DNA of 58,300 bases from an uncultured Bacteroidota bacterium (GTDB lineage: Bacteria > Bacteroidota > Bacteroidia > Flavobacteriales > Flavobacteriaceae). Below the pieces are notes generated by a model, which saw only the letters and a list, made by a program, of their open reading frames with translations, was not told where the DNA came from and did no database searches. This document shows positions 37,947-46,620 of this stretch, in pieces (the first letter of the stretch is position 1; each line of letters begins with the position of its first letter). The DNA lies in the NCBI GenBank assembly GCA_902557655.1, contig CACEAZ010000009.1, positions 1 to 58,300 on the forward strand. Reading direction: 5' to 3'. The translations under genes were made by a program, and so were the position numbers.

Positions 37947-39312
37947 ATTTAATCATCTTATTAGTGAGGTAAGCGAATCTTAAATATAGGAAAACTGAAG
38001 AAAAAAGAAGTCCGCATAACAAACCAATCCATATACCTACCTCTTTTAATTGAGAAAAGTCTCCATAGTAATAGCTAATAGGGAAACCAACAACCCAATA
38101 AGCAATAAATACTATAATGGTTGGGATTTTTACATCCTGCATTCCTCTTAATGTACCTAAAATTATGACCTGTGCACTATCAAATAACTGAAATAGAGAA
38201 ACAATAATAAATAAAGTTGCTGCTTTGTCAACAATTTCTAAATTTTTTGAATAATTAATCGAGTCTGTAATATCAATATAGATATATGGCAAAGCGTCTC
38301 TTAAGAAAAATATTAATAATGAAAAAATAGTTGCAAATACAATACCCAAGAAAAGAATAGACAATGATATTCTTTTAAGTTCGAGATAATTATTTAAGCC
38401 TTTTTGGTTACCTGCACGAATTGCTGCGCTGACACTAAGTCCGCTAGCTATCATAAAGGTCATTGAAGAAATATTTAATACAATTTGGTTTGCTGCTTGG
38501 GTAATTTCACCAAGTAAACCACTTAACCAAATGGCAGCAGTAAAAATACCTACTTCAAATAACATTTGCAGTGATGTAGGCAAGCCTAAAGAAACTATTT
38601 TTTTTATCATTTCTCTGTTAATAATAAACTTAAAAACATAGGAAAGATAATCTCTAATTATGTTTCGATTGTAAAGAAGGAAAAACAGAAACCCAAACAT
38701 AATTATCCTTGAAATTAATGTTCCAATTGCTGCACCAATAATACCCATCTGAGGAAAACCAAATTTTCCAAAAATTAGAATATAGTTTATAATAACATTT
38801 ACAACATTTGCTAGAATTGTTGCATACATTGAATTTGCCGTAAGGGATAAGCCATCACTAAATTGCTTGAGAGCTTGAAACATTAACAAAGGAATCAGTG
38901 AAAATGCAACAATATCTAAATAAGGAATTGCTAATTCAACAACATTTTCAGGTTGATCTAAAACATATAATAAGGGCTTAAACAAAAGAATAGCACCAAA
39001 TAAAAAACAACCAAGAAACAAACACAAAATAAATCCGTTAACAAAAGATTTTTTTAGATCCGTTTCATGATTTCTACTGTGTGCTTCTGCTACAACTGGA
39101 GTGATGGCTGCAGAAAAGCCTATTCCAATTGACATTGCTATAAAAATAAAACTATTTCCCAGTGATACGGCTGCAAGATTTGTTGGATCAAGTTTTCCAA
39201 CCATAATATTGTCAATCATACCAACAAGCGTATGGCCTAGGAGCCCAAGAATAATAGGGAATGATAATTTTAAGTTATAGGAAAATTCCTTTGTGTAGTC
39301 TTGTAAAAACAA
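37936..39312 (-). CDS. MATE-family multidrug/Na+ efflux protein
   Basis: A 458-residue inner-membrane transporter with about twelve spans and MATE-family signatures: SFPIILGLLGHTLVGMIDNIMVGKLD at the N-terminus, SAAITPVVAEAHSRN, PTSLQMLFEVGIFTAAIW at the start of the second half, and GTLRGMQDVKIPT. NorM-type proteins exchange cationic drugs for Na+ or H+. Substrate unknown. The gene starts 2 bp after def and overlaps the PAP2 gene by 11 bp. Confidence 0.92.
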   Translation of the reverse strand: MFLQDYTKEFSYNLKLSFPIILGLLGHTLVGMIDNIMVGKLDPTNLAAVSLGNSFIFIAMSIGIGFSAAITPVVAEAHSRNHETDLKKSFVNGFILCLFLGCFLFGAILLFKPLLYVLDQPENVVELAIPYLDIVAFSLIPLLMFQALKQFSDGLSLTANSMYATILANVVNVIINYILIFGKFGFPQMGIIGAAIGTLISRIIMFGFLFFLLYNRNIIRDYLSYVFKFIINREMIKKIVSLGLPTSLQMLFEVGIFTAAIWLSGLLGEITQAANQIVLNISSMTFMIASGLSVSAAIRAGNQKGLNNYLELKRISLSILFLGIVFATIFSLLIFFLRDALPYIYIDITDSINYSKNLEIVDKAATLFIIVSLFQLFDSAQVIILGTLRGMQDVKIPTIIVFIAYWVVGFPISYYYGDFSQLKEVGIWIGLLCGLLFSSVFLYLRFAYLTNKMIKYAR

Positions 39313-39314
39313 AC

Positions 39315-39890
39315 TTATTTTTTAAAAAATTTCATTTTATAATCAACAGAAACTTTGCCAATCATTATGTTGTTTAGTTTTCCTTTTATTAATTTCTTTT
39401 TAAAAGGCGAAATTTTATCTGTAAATAAGGTGCCTTCCAAATGATCATATTCATGTTGAATAACCCTTGCTAGAATACCCGAAAAAGTTTCCTGGTGATG
39501 GGTAAAATTTTCATCTTGGTATTTTATAGTTATATCAGACTTTCTATTAATATGTTCACGAATATTAGGAATACTTAAACAACCTTCTTCAAAAGAAGCG
39601 TTTTCACCAGATTCATCAATCATAACAGGGTTAATAAAAGTTTTTTTAACAGATTTGACCTCAAAACCAGAATTTTGCTCAAAATCATCTGTATCAAATG
39701 GGGATGTGTCAATAACAAACAGACGTATTGATTTACCAATTTGAGGAGCAGCAAGGCCTACTCCACTTGCATCATACATTGTTTCATACATATCGGAAAT
39801 CAATTCATTAAGCTCTGAATAGTTTGCTGGAATTTCTTTAGCTTTTGTTTTTAAAACTATTGCACCATATCCAATAATCGGTAATACCAT
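39315..39890 (-). CDS. def: Peptide deformylase
   Basis: A 191-residue metalloenzyme that removes the N-formyl group from nascent proteins. All three motifs are intact: GVGLAAPQIG, EEGCLSIP and QHEYDHLEG, giving the Cys and two His metal ligands plus the catalytic Glu. A roughly 15-residue insertion (FDTDDFEQNSGFEVKSVKK) before the second motif fits Bacteroidota deformylases. It lies 34 bp after ruvX and 2 bp before the MATE gene. Confidence 0.96.
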   Translation of the reverse strand: MVLPIIGYGAIVLKTKAKEIPANYSELNELISDMYETMYDASGVGLAAPQIGKSIRLFVIDTSPFDTDDFEQNSGFEVKSVKKTFINPVMIDESGENASFEEGCLSIPNIREHINRKSDITIKYQDENFTHHQETFSGILARVIQHEYDHLEGTLFTDKISPFKKKLIKGKLNNIMIGKVSVDYKMKFFKK

Positions 39891-39924
39891 TTAAAAAATT
39901 TTTTCAAAATTACGATAATAAAAA

Positions 39925-40347
39925 TTACAAATTCGATTTATTATAAGTCAAATAGTCTTGTAATATTATTGCAGCACTAACCTTATCTATTAAAGACTTG
40001 TCAGATCTTTTCTTTTTACCTAAACCGCTAGAAACAATAGCCTTAGATGCTAATTTTGAGGTAAATCTCTCATCAAATCTTTCTATTTCAATTGCAGGAA
40101 ATTGATTCTTGAACTTTGTTATAAAAATTTTGATTGAACTTTCAATTTCTGAATCAACTCCTGACAACCTTTTTGGGTAACCAATAATTACTTTAGAAAT
40201 CTCCTCTTTTAAAAATAAATCCGTGAAGAAATTAAATGCATTATTGTATTCGATAGTTGTGAGAGGAAAAGCAAAAATTTTTTCCTTATCGGTTATTGAT
40301 AAACCAATTCTTTTTAAACCAAAATCGACACCTAGGTATTTAGACAT
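39925..40347 (-). CDS. ruvX: Putative Holliday junction resolvase / pre-16S nuclease
   Basis: A 140-residue RNase H-fold protein of the YqgF/RuvX family. It begins with MSKYLGVDFGLKRIGLSITD, which holds the first catalytic aspartate, and has IGYPKRLSG, DERFTSKLA and DKVSAAIILQDYL with the further acidic residues. In other bacteria the enzyme matures the 5' end of 16S rRNA and was earlier proposed to resolve Holliday junctions. It starts 2 bp after the kinase-like gene and precedes def. Confidence 0.93.
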   Translation of the reverse strand: MSKYLGVDFGLKRIGLSITDKEKIFAFPLTTIEYNNAFNFFTDLFLKEEISKVIIGYPKRLSGVDSEIESSIKIFITKFKNQFPAIEIERFDERFTSKLASKAIVSSGLGKKKRSDKSLIDKVSAAIILQDYLTYNKSNL

Positions 40348-40349
40348 AA

Positions 40350-41102
40350 TTAATTTTTAAAAATATTTTTTATTTTTTTTCGCTTTCTCCTCTTGGTTTG
40401 GAAATTTTGAGAATATGTTTTGATCTTTTCAAAAATCAAATCTTTATTTACATTTATAATTTCTGAATAAAAATGACTTACTTTTTTGATTGAATCATCA
40501 GAAAGATTAAGTCTTCTAAAGTTTTTTAATCGATCCTCAAAATTCATTTTTTTAAAATTCATCCTGTTTAAATCAATTAAAAATAATTTATAATCACCTT
40601 CAATCTTCTTAATTATTGTGTTACTTGTTGAATGATCTAAAAACAAAAATCCGTTTTCATGAAGTTTATGTGTAAACAATACAAATTTTTTGATCAATTT
40701 ATCCCTTTGCTCTAATTCTTTGTTTTCAAAAACATGTTTCATATCGAAATCATAATCAATATTTTTACAAACGTAAAAACTATCATCTAAAAGATAATAT
40801 TTTGAATTTTCAATATAAGCTATCGGGTCGGGGGTTAAAATATTGTAATCCAATAACTTGTTTGCATATAAAAAGGATCTACAAGCTTTTGTAGACCTGA
40901 AAAAAGAATATGCCAGTCGGTTAATAAAATTGGGCCGTTTGAATCTTTTAATATTAATATATAAATCATCGATTCTGAAAACTTTAACTGTGTTTCTTGA
41001 ATCTTTAATCAATTTCCCCTCACGATCAAAGTTTTTAATACATAGATTAATCTTTTCTTGAAAGGAAAAATATTTATCGTTAATAGAAGAGAATTTATTC
41101 AA
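40350..41102 (-). CDS. Kinase-like protein, lipopolysaccharide kinase group
   Basis: A 250-residue basic protein resembling the Kdo/heptose (KdkA/WaaP) lipopolysaccharide kinases. The catalytic core is visible: KLHENGFLFLDHSTSNTII (an H-x-x-G...D-x-x-x-x-N loop) followed by KLFLIDLNRMNFKK as the DxN metal site; an upstream YLLDDSFYVCKNI hinge-like segment precedes it. The N-terminal nucleotide-binding half is diverged and lacks an obvious glycine loop. Phosphorylation of lipid A core sugars is inferred from family resemblance. It opens the ruvX-def-MATE-PAP2 operon. Confidence 0.7.
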   Translation of the reverse strand: MNKFSSINDKYFSFQEKINLCIKNFDREGKLIKDSRNTVKVFRIDDLYINIKRFKRPNFINRLAYSFFRSTKACRSFLYANKLLDYNILTPDPIAYIENSKYYLLDDSFYVCKNIDYDFDMKHVFENKELEQRDKLIKKFVLFTHKLHENGFLFLDHSTSNTIIKKIEGDYKLFLIDLNRMNFKKMNFEDRLKNFRRLNLSDDSIKKVSHFYSEIINVNKDLIFEKIKTYSQNFQTKRRKRKKIKNIFKN

Positions 41103-41113
41103 AAGGTATTTTA

Positions 41114-41121
41114 TATTTTTG
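41114..41121 (+). promoter_or_regulatory. Candidate -7 element of the threonylcarbamoyl-AMP synthase gene
   Basis: TATTTTTG matches TAnnTTTG and ends 18 nt before the ATG at 41140, within the 37-bp divergent gap. No matching -33 TTG is seen at 17-20 nt. Confidence 0.38.
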
Positions 41122-41139
41122 ATGTAAATATATCTATTA

Positions 41140-41709
41140 ATGGGTAATAATGTAAACGATCAGGTTAAAAAGGCTTTTGATACAGTTAGATCTGGGGGTG
41201 TAATATTGTATCCAACTGATACTATTTGGGGATTGGGATGTGATGCAACCAATTGGGATGCAATTGAAAAGCTTAATTCCATAAAAAAAAGAAATAGTAA
41301 AAGTCCAATGTTATCTCTCGTTAGTGACGTTGCAATGATTTCAAATTACATTGAGGAAATACCTAAAAATTTAGATCAACTTATCTCTCAATTAAACGAA
41401 CCGTCAACAATCTTATACAAATCACCCAAAAATATATGCAATCTTCTAATTTCTGACGACAATAGAGTGGGTTTTAGAATTGTAGAAAATGAATTTTGTA
41501 AATTACTTCTGAAATTAATGAATAGACCACTGGTTTCAACTTCTGCAAATCTGCACAATGAAACTTTTCCAAAATCTTTCAAAGAAATAAATGAAGAGAT
41601 TTTAAAACAAGTTGACTATGTTGTAAATTTGCCAACAGAAAATTGGAATCATAAACCTTCTTCAATTTTTAAAATAAATTTAGATGGTAACTTATTTAAA
41701 ATCAGATAA
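41140..41709 (+). CDS. tsaC: L-threonylcarbamoyladenylate synthase
   Basis: A 189-residue Sua5/YciO/YwlC-family enzyme making threonylcarbamoyl-AMP for the t6A modification of ANN-decoding tRNAs. It has AFDTVRSGGVILYPTDTIWGLGCDA at the N-terminus, the SIKKRNSKSPM loop and the C-terminal RPLVSTSANLHNE. It is the short TsaC form without the Sua5 extension. The gene is followed 4 bp later by a CCA-type nucleotidyltransferase, another tRNA enzyme. Confidence 0.93.
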   Translation: MGNNVNDQVKKAFDTVRSGGVILYPTDTIWGLGCDATNWDAIEKLNSIKKRNSKSPMLSLVSDVAMISNYIEEIPKNLDQLISQLNEPSTILYKSPKNICNLLISDDNRVGFRIVENEFCKLLLKLMNRPLVSTSANLHNETFPKSFKEINEEILKQVDYVVNLPTENWNHKPSSIFKINLDGNLFKIR

Positions 41710-41713
41710 TTAA

Positions 41714-43132
41714 ATGACTAATCTTCAACAGGCTGTTAATCATCCTATTTTTGACAAAATATCTAATTATTGTCAAGAAAACAACAAAGAATGCTTTGTT
41801 GTTGGGGGTTATGTCAGAGATTTTCTTTTAAAAAGAAAATCAAAAGATATTGACATTTTAGTACTTGGTAGTGGCATTGATGTTGCAAAAAATATTGCAA
41901 AACAAATCGATGAAAAAATTCAGGTTACTGTTTTTAAAAATTTTGGAACCGCATACTTTAAATTTGATGGTTTTGAAATTGAATTTGTTGGTGCAAGAAA
42001 GGAATCTTATTCATCTGCTAGTAGAAATCCAATTGTTGAGAGTGGAACCTTAGAGGACGATATAAACAGAAGAGATTTTAAAATTAATTCTATGGCCATT
42101 TCTTTACATCCGAAAAATTTTGGTCGGCTGATTGATATGCACAACGGATTAGAGGATTTGGAAAAGAAAATAATAAATACACCTCTTGACGCCAAAGTTA
42201 CCTTCTCTGATGATCCCCTCAGAATGTTAAGAGCTGTAAGATTTGCAAGTCAATTAAACTTTTCGGTTTCAGATAGTCTAATTAAGACCATGGAGAATAT
42301 AAATTCCAGAATTGAAATCGTGACAAATGAAAGAATTGTAGACGAGTTAAATAAGATTTTGTTATCAGACACCCCGTCTGTTGGTTTCAAGTTATTAGAA
42401 AAAACAGGACTTCTTGATTACATTTTACCAGAAATTACTAACCTCAAAGGAATAGACGAAATCGAAGGTCAAAAACACAAAGATAATTTCTATCATACTC
42501 TGGAAGTGTTAGATAATATTTGTGAGGCAACCGATAATCTATGGTTAAGATGGGCAGCCCTTTTACATGATATCGGAAAGGCACCTACTAAGAAATTTAA
42601 CAAAAAAATAGGTTGGACTTTTCACGGACACGAATTTGAAGGTAGCAAAATGGTATACAAATTGTTTAAGAGACTTAAGATGCCCTTAAATGAGAAGATG
42701 AAATATGTGCAAAAACTGGTACTAATGAGTTCTAGACCTATTGTTCTAGCTCAAAAAAATGTTACAGACTCAGCGGTCAGAAGACTTATTTTTGATGCAG
42801 GTGAAGCTGTGGATGATTTAATGACTTTATGTGAAGCAGATATTACAACCAAAAATAAAAGTCGTTTTGAAAAATATCATGACAACTTTAGACTTGTAAG
42901 AAAAAAAATAACTGAAGTAGAAGAAAAGGACAATATTAGAAATTTTCAACCTCCAATTTCCGGAGCAGAAATAATGAAAACATTTAATTTAAAGCCTTGC
43001 AAAACAATTGGTATAATTAAAGAAAATATCAAAGAAGCAATTCTAGAGGGTGATATTGGAAATAATTATGAAGATGCATATAATCTCATGATAAAAGAAG
43101 GTGAAAAATTAGGATTATCTGATGGAAAATAA
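41714..43132 (+). CDS. cca: CCA tRNA nucleotidyltransferase with HD domain
   Basis: A 472-residue class II nucleotidyltransferase. The catalytic head has CFVVGGYVRDFLLKRKSKDIDILVLG with the metal-binding DxD, and RRDFKINSMAIS with LRMLRAVRFASQL follow. An HD domain (LHDIGKAPTKKF, HGHEFEGS) comes next. It most likely adds or repairs the 3'-CCA of tRNA; poly(A) polymerase is the main alternative. It overlaps ctaA by 11 bp. Confidence 0.92.
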   Translation: MTNLQQAVNHPIFDKISNYCQENNKECFVVGGYVRDFLLKRKSKDIDILVLGSGIDVAKNIAKQIDEKIQVTVFKNFGTAYFKFDGFEIEFVGARKESYSSASRNPIVESGTLEDDINRRDFKINSMAISLHPKNFGRLIDMHNGLEDLEKKIINTPLDAKVTFSDDPLRMLRAVRFASQLNFSVSDSLIKTMENINSRIEIVTNERIVDELNKILLSDTPSVGFKLLEKTGLLDYILPEITNLKGIDEIEGQKHKDNFYHTLEVLDNICEATDNLWLRWAALLHDIGKAPTKKFNKKIGWTFHGHEFEGSKMVYKLFKRLKMPLNEKMKYVQKLVLMSSRPIVLAQKNVTDSAVRRLIFDAGEAVDDLMTLCEADITTKNKSRFEKYHDNFRLVRKKITEVEEKDNIRNFQPPISGAEIMKTFNLKPCKTIGIIKENIKEAILEGDIGNNYEDAYNLMIKEGEKLGLSDGK

Positions 43133-44162
43133 CTTTCACAAGCTTGCTAAATTATCTTTAGTATTAATTTACATTGTAATTATTGCCGGAGCATTTGTTA
43201 GAATGACAGGTTCAGGTATGGGATGTCCAGATTGGCCAAAATGTTTTGGTTTTTATATTCCTCCTACTGAACAATCTCAAATTTTATTTAAACCCAATAC
43301 GGATTACAATAAAGGACAAATGATAATTTATAATCAGGAAGAGTTATTGGTCGCTAAATCTGATTTTAAAAGTGACACCAGTTTAAATTTAAATAACTGG
43401 GAGGTTTACGAAAAACATGACTATGTAATATTTAATCCTGTACATACATGGATTGAGTATATAAATAGGCTAATTGGAGCAATTTCAGGAATCCCGATAT
43501 TACTATTTACTATTTTGTCAATTGTTTATTATAAAAAGTTTAGGCATTTAACTTTCCTTTCAATTATAACTGTTTTTGCAATGGGATTTCAGGCTTGGCT
43601 TGGTAAAACTGTTGTAGATTCGAATTTAGCTGCATTTAAAATTACCATGCATATGTTAATGGCGTTATTTATTGTTGCCCTATTAATCTATCTTGTTTAC
43701 TCTGGAAGTAAAAGTATTATTAAAACAAACAAGACATTTAAATATTTAATACTTTTTGGATTGTTCCTTACTTTGATTCAAATTGTTTTAGGTACGCAGG
43801 TGAGACAACTAGTGGATGAACAAGCTAAGTTATTTGCATATGATAAATCTATGTGGCTTAGCGATATCCCAGTTGTTTATGAATATCATAGAACATTTTC
43901 GATATTAGTTATTTCCGTTAATACTGCTTTATTTTTAATAAACAAGAAATTAGAACTTGGAAATAGGTATATAAATTATGTTATGATGCTTATTGTATTA
44001 GAAATTTTTACGGGTGCCTCAATGTTTTATTTTGATTTTCCTTTTGGAACTCAGACAGCACATTTGGTGTTTGCCAGTATAATTTTTGGACTTCAATTTT
44101 ATATATTACTTCAAAATTTTTTAACAGAAAATAAATTAAAAGTAGATGATTTACAGACTTAG
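43122..44162 (+). CDS. ctaA: Heme A synthase (CtaA/COX15)
   Basis: A 346-residue membrane enzyme that oxidises the C8 methyl of heme O to make heme A for aa3-type cytochrome oxidase. The N-terminal AGAFVRMTGSGMGCPDWPKCFG is the COX15-type signature, HTWIEYINRLIGA and KITMHMLMALF hold two of the heme-binding histidines, and YEYHRTFSIL and TAHLVFASII two more. About eight membrane spans are seen. It overlaps cca by 11 bp and the next gene by 17 bp. Confidence 0.93.
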   Translation: MENNFHKLAKLSLVLIYIVIIAGAFVRMTGSGMGCPDWPKCFGFYIPPTEQSQILFKPNTDYNKGQMIIYNQEELLVAKSDFKSDTSLNLNNWEVYEKHDYVIFNPVHTWIEYINRLIGAISGIPILLFTILSIVYYKKFRHLTFLSIITVFAMGFQAWLGKTVVDSNLAAFKITMHMLMALFIVALLIYLVYSGSKSIIKTNKTFKYLILFGLFLTLIQIVLGTQVRQLVDEQAKLFAYDKSMWLSDIPVVYEYHRTFSILVISVNTALFLINKKLELGNRYINYVMMLIVLEIFTGASMFYFDFPFGTQTAHLVFASIIFGLQFYILLQNFLTENKLKVDDLQT

Positions 44163-44613
44163 GGTAATTCTTGATAATGATACAAAGGAAGACATTCTTA
44201 GGGATGTTGAAATAGACAAAAACTCAAATCTAACAGATTTGCATGAACTTATTTTACTGTCGTTTAACTTTAGTGCTGATCAAATGGCATCGTTTTACAC
44301 TGTTGATGAAGATTGGAACCAAATAAATGAAATAAGTTTAATGAATTTCGACGAATCAACGGATTCAATGGATTCCATATTAATAGCTAATGTTCTTAAT
44401 AATCAAAATACAAAACTTCTGTATATCTATGATTTCATGAATATGTGGACATTCTACGTGGAACTCATAGAAGAGGCTCAAGAAATAAATAGTATTCTTT
44501 ATCCAAGAATAATATTTTCTGTTGGAAATGTGCCTGAAAAAGCTCCTGAGAAAAAATTTACAAATGAGGATAAAGGAGAAGAGGATTTAGATGAGGATGA
44601 ATATTTATATTAA
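44146..44613 (+). CDS. pRiA4b ORF-3-like acidic protein
   Basis: A 155-residue protein resembling the plasmid pRiA4b ORF-3 family, whose role is unknown. The core has YRLRVILDNDTKEDILRDVEI and LTDLHELILLSFNFSADQMASFYTVDEDW (each shown in part), and LLYIYDFMNMWTFYVELIE, the typical Y-x-Y-D-F-x-x-x-W-x-F pattern. The C-terminus is acidic (NEDKGEEDLDEDEYLY). It starts within the last codons of ctaA and ends 9 bp before uvrB. Confidence 0.8.
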   Translation: MIYRLRVILDNDTKEDILRDVEIDKNSNLTDLHELILLSFNFSADQMASFYTVDEDWNQINEISLMNFDESTDSMDSILIANVLNNQNTKLLYIYDFMNMWTFYVELIEEAQEINSILYPRIIFSVGNVPEKAPEKKFTNEDKGEEDLDEDEYLY

Positions 44614-44622
44614 TTCAATCCA

Positions 44623-46620
44623 ATGAAATTCAACCTAATTACTGACTTTATTCCCACTGGCGATCAGCCAACTGCAATTCAGTCACTCATTGACGGAATT
44701 AAAAATAACGAGAAACATCAAACTTTATTAGGTGTTACTGGATCGGGTAAAACATTCACAGTGGCAAATGTAATCAAGGAAGTTAAAAAACCTACCTTAG
44801 TACTAGCTCACAACAAAACTCTTGCTGCTCAACTATATTCAGAGTTTAAAAGTTTTTTTCCAGAAAATCTTGTGGAATATTTTGTGTCTTATTATGACTA
44901 CTATCAACCTGAGGCATACATTCCCACAACAGGTGTTTACATTGAAAAGGATTTATCAATAAACGAAGAAATTGAAAAGTTAAGATTAAGTGCAACTTCT
45001 GCCCTTCTTTCAGGAAGAAAAGACATAATAATCGTTGCATCAGTTTCATGTATTTATGGAATGGGAAATCCTCAAGAATTTAAAAACAATACGATCGAAA
45101 TTCATGATAATTCTAATATTTCTAGAACTGAGCTCTTAAACAAACTAGTTCAAAGCTTGTATTCCAGATCCATTAGTGATGAATTCAAACAGGGAAAATT
45201 TAGAATAACTGGTGATACAATCGATATTTTTCCTGCTCATACAGATTATGCATATAAAATTCATTTTTTTGGAGACGAAATTGAGGAAATAGAAAGATTT
45301 GATCCCTACACAAATGAGATTTTTAATAAAGAAGAAACCATCACCGTTTACCCGGCTAATATCTTTGTTAGCTCACCTGATAAAATTCATGATGTCATAA
45401 AGCTTATCCAGGATGACCTATTAAAACAATACGAGTACTTCATGGAAATTGGAAATACACTCGAGGCCAATAGAATCAAAGAAAGAACGGAATTTGATAT
45501 GGAAATGATTAAAGAGCTAGGATATTGCTCAGGCATTGAAAATTATTCTAGATACTTTGATGGAAGAAAACCCGGAACCAGACCCTTTTGCTTACTTGAT
45601 TACTTTCCAGATGATTATCTAACCATTATTGATGAAAGTCATGTAACTCTTCCTCAAGTAAGAGCAATGTATGGCGGAGATAGAAGCAGAAAAGAAAACC
45701 TTGTTGAATACGGATTCAGACTTCCTGCCGCAATGGATAATAGACCTTTGAAGTTTGAAGAATTTGAATTATTGCAAAACAATGTTATTTACGTTAGTGC
45801 TACACCCGCTGACTATGAACTAGAGATGTCAGAGGGAATCATAGTAGAGCAAATAATTAGACCTACGGGTTTATTAGATCCAAAAATAATTATCAAGCCC
45901 CTTAAAAATCAGATTGATGATTTGATTGATGAAATTCAAGATAGAGTAAATTTAAAAGAGAAAATACTTGTGACAACTCTAACTAAAAAAATGGCTGAAG
46001 AGTTAACCAGTTTCCTTACAAAGATTGATATAAGATCAAAGTATATTCACTCAGATGTTGATACATTAGAAAGAGTTGAGATCATGCAAGGATTACGAGA
46101 AGATAAATTTGATGTTCTTATTGGTGTGAATTTACTACGTGAAGGTTTAGATCTACCAGAAGTTTCACTCGTAGCTATTCTCGATGCAGATAAAGAAGGT
46201 TTTTTAAGATCTCATAGATCTTTAACCCAAACTGTTGGTAGGGCTGCAAGACATATAAATGGAGTTGCAATTTTGTATGCAGATAAAATGACCAAAAGCA
46301 TAAACAAAACAATTGAAGAAACTAATTATAGAAGATCAAAACAATCAGAATACAACAGAAAAAATAACATTATTCCCAAACCAGTAATTAAGAGTATCGA
46401 AAATCCGTTAACAGAAAAATTACTCAAAAATAAATCTGAAACAGAAGATGATACAATAATTGATTTCGTTATTCCAAAAAAATCAAAGGACTTTGACAAA
46501 AAAATAAGAGAATTAAGAAAACTAATGGAAAAATCTGCCAAGGAATTAGATTTTAAATCTGCTGCAGTCTACAGAGATCAAATAAAAAAAATGAAAGAGC
46601 TTAAATTAAGCAGTCTCTAA
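44623..46620 (+). CDS. uvrB: Excinuclease ABC subunit UvrB
   Basis: The 665-residue damage-verifying helicase-like subunit of nucleotide excision repair. It shows GVTGSGKTFTVANVI (Walker A), the beta-hairpin stretch VSYYDYYQPEAYIPTTGVYIEKD shown in part, IDESHVTLPQVRAMYGGDRSRK, GVNLLREGLDLPEVSLV and QTVGRAARHING. The C-terminal UVR motif that binds UvrC is present (LRKLMEKSAKELDFKSAAVYRDQI, in part). It overlaps sucC on the opposite strand by 15 bp. Confidence 0.97.
   Translation: MKFNLITDFIPTGDQPTAIQSLIDGIKNNEKHQTLLGVTGSGKTFTVANVIKEVKKPTLVLAHNKTLAAQLYSEFKSFFPENLVEYFVSYYDYYQPEAYIPTTGVYIEKDLSINEEIEKLRLSATSALLSGRKDIIIVASVSCIYGMGNPQEFKNNTIEIHDNSNISRTELLNKLVQSLYSRSISDEFKQGKFRITGDTIDIFPAHTDYAYKIHFFGDEIEEIERFDPYTNEIFNKEETITVYPANIFVSSPDKIHDVIKLIQDDLLKQYEYFMEIGNTLEANRIKERTEFDMEMIKELGYCSGIENYSRYFDGRKPGTRPFCLLDYFPDDYLTIIDESHVTLPQVRAMYGGDRSRKENLVEYGFRLPAAMDNRPLKFEEFELLQNNVIYVSATPADYELEMSEGIIVEQIIRPTGLLDPKIIIKPLKNQIDDLIDEIQDRVNLKEKILVTTLTKKMAEELTSFLTKIDIRSKYIHSDVDTLERVEIMQGLREDKFDVLIGVNLLREGLDLPEVSLVAILDADKEGFLRSHRSLTQTVGRAARHINGVAILYADKMTKSINKTIEETNYRRSKQSEYNRKNNIIPKPVIKSIENPLTEKLLKNKSETEDDTIIDFVIPKKSKDFDKKIRELRKLMEKSAKELDFKSAAVYRDQIKKMKELKLSSL

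Noticed and set aside
46599-46611. Palindrome GCTTAAATTAAGC at the uvrB/sucC junction as a bidirectional terminator
   Set aside because: The stem is only six A+T-rich pairs with a one-base centre and no U-tract follows on either side.
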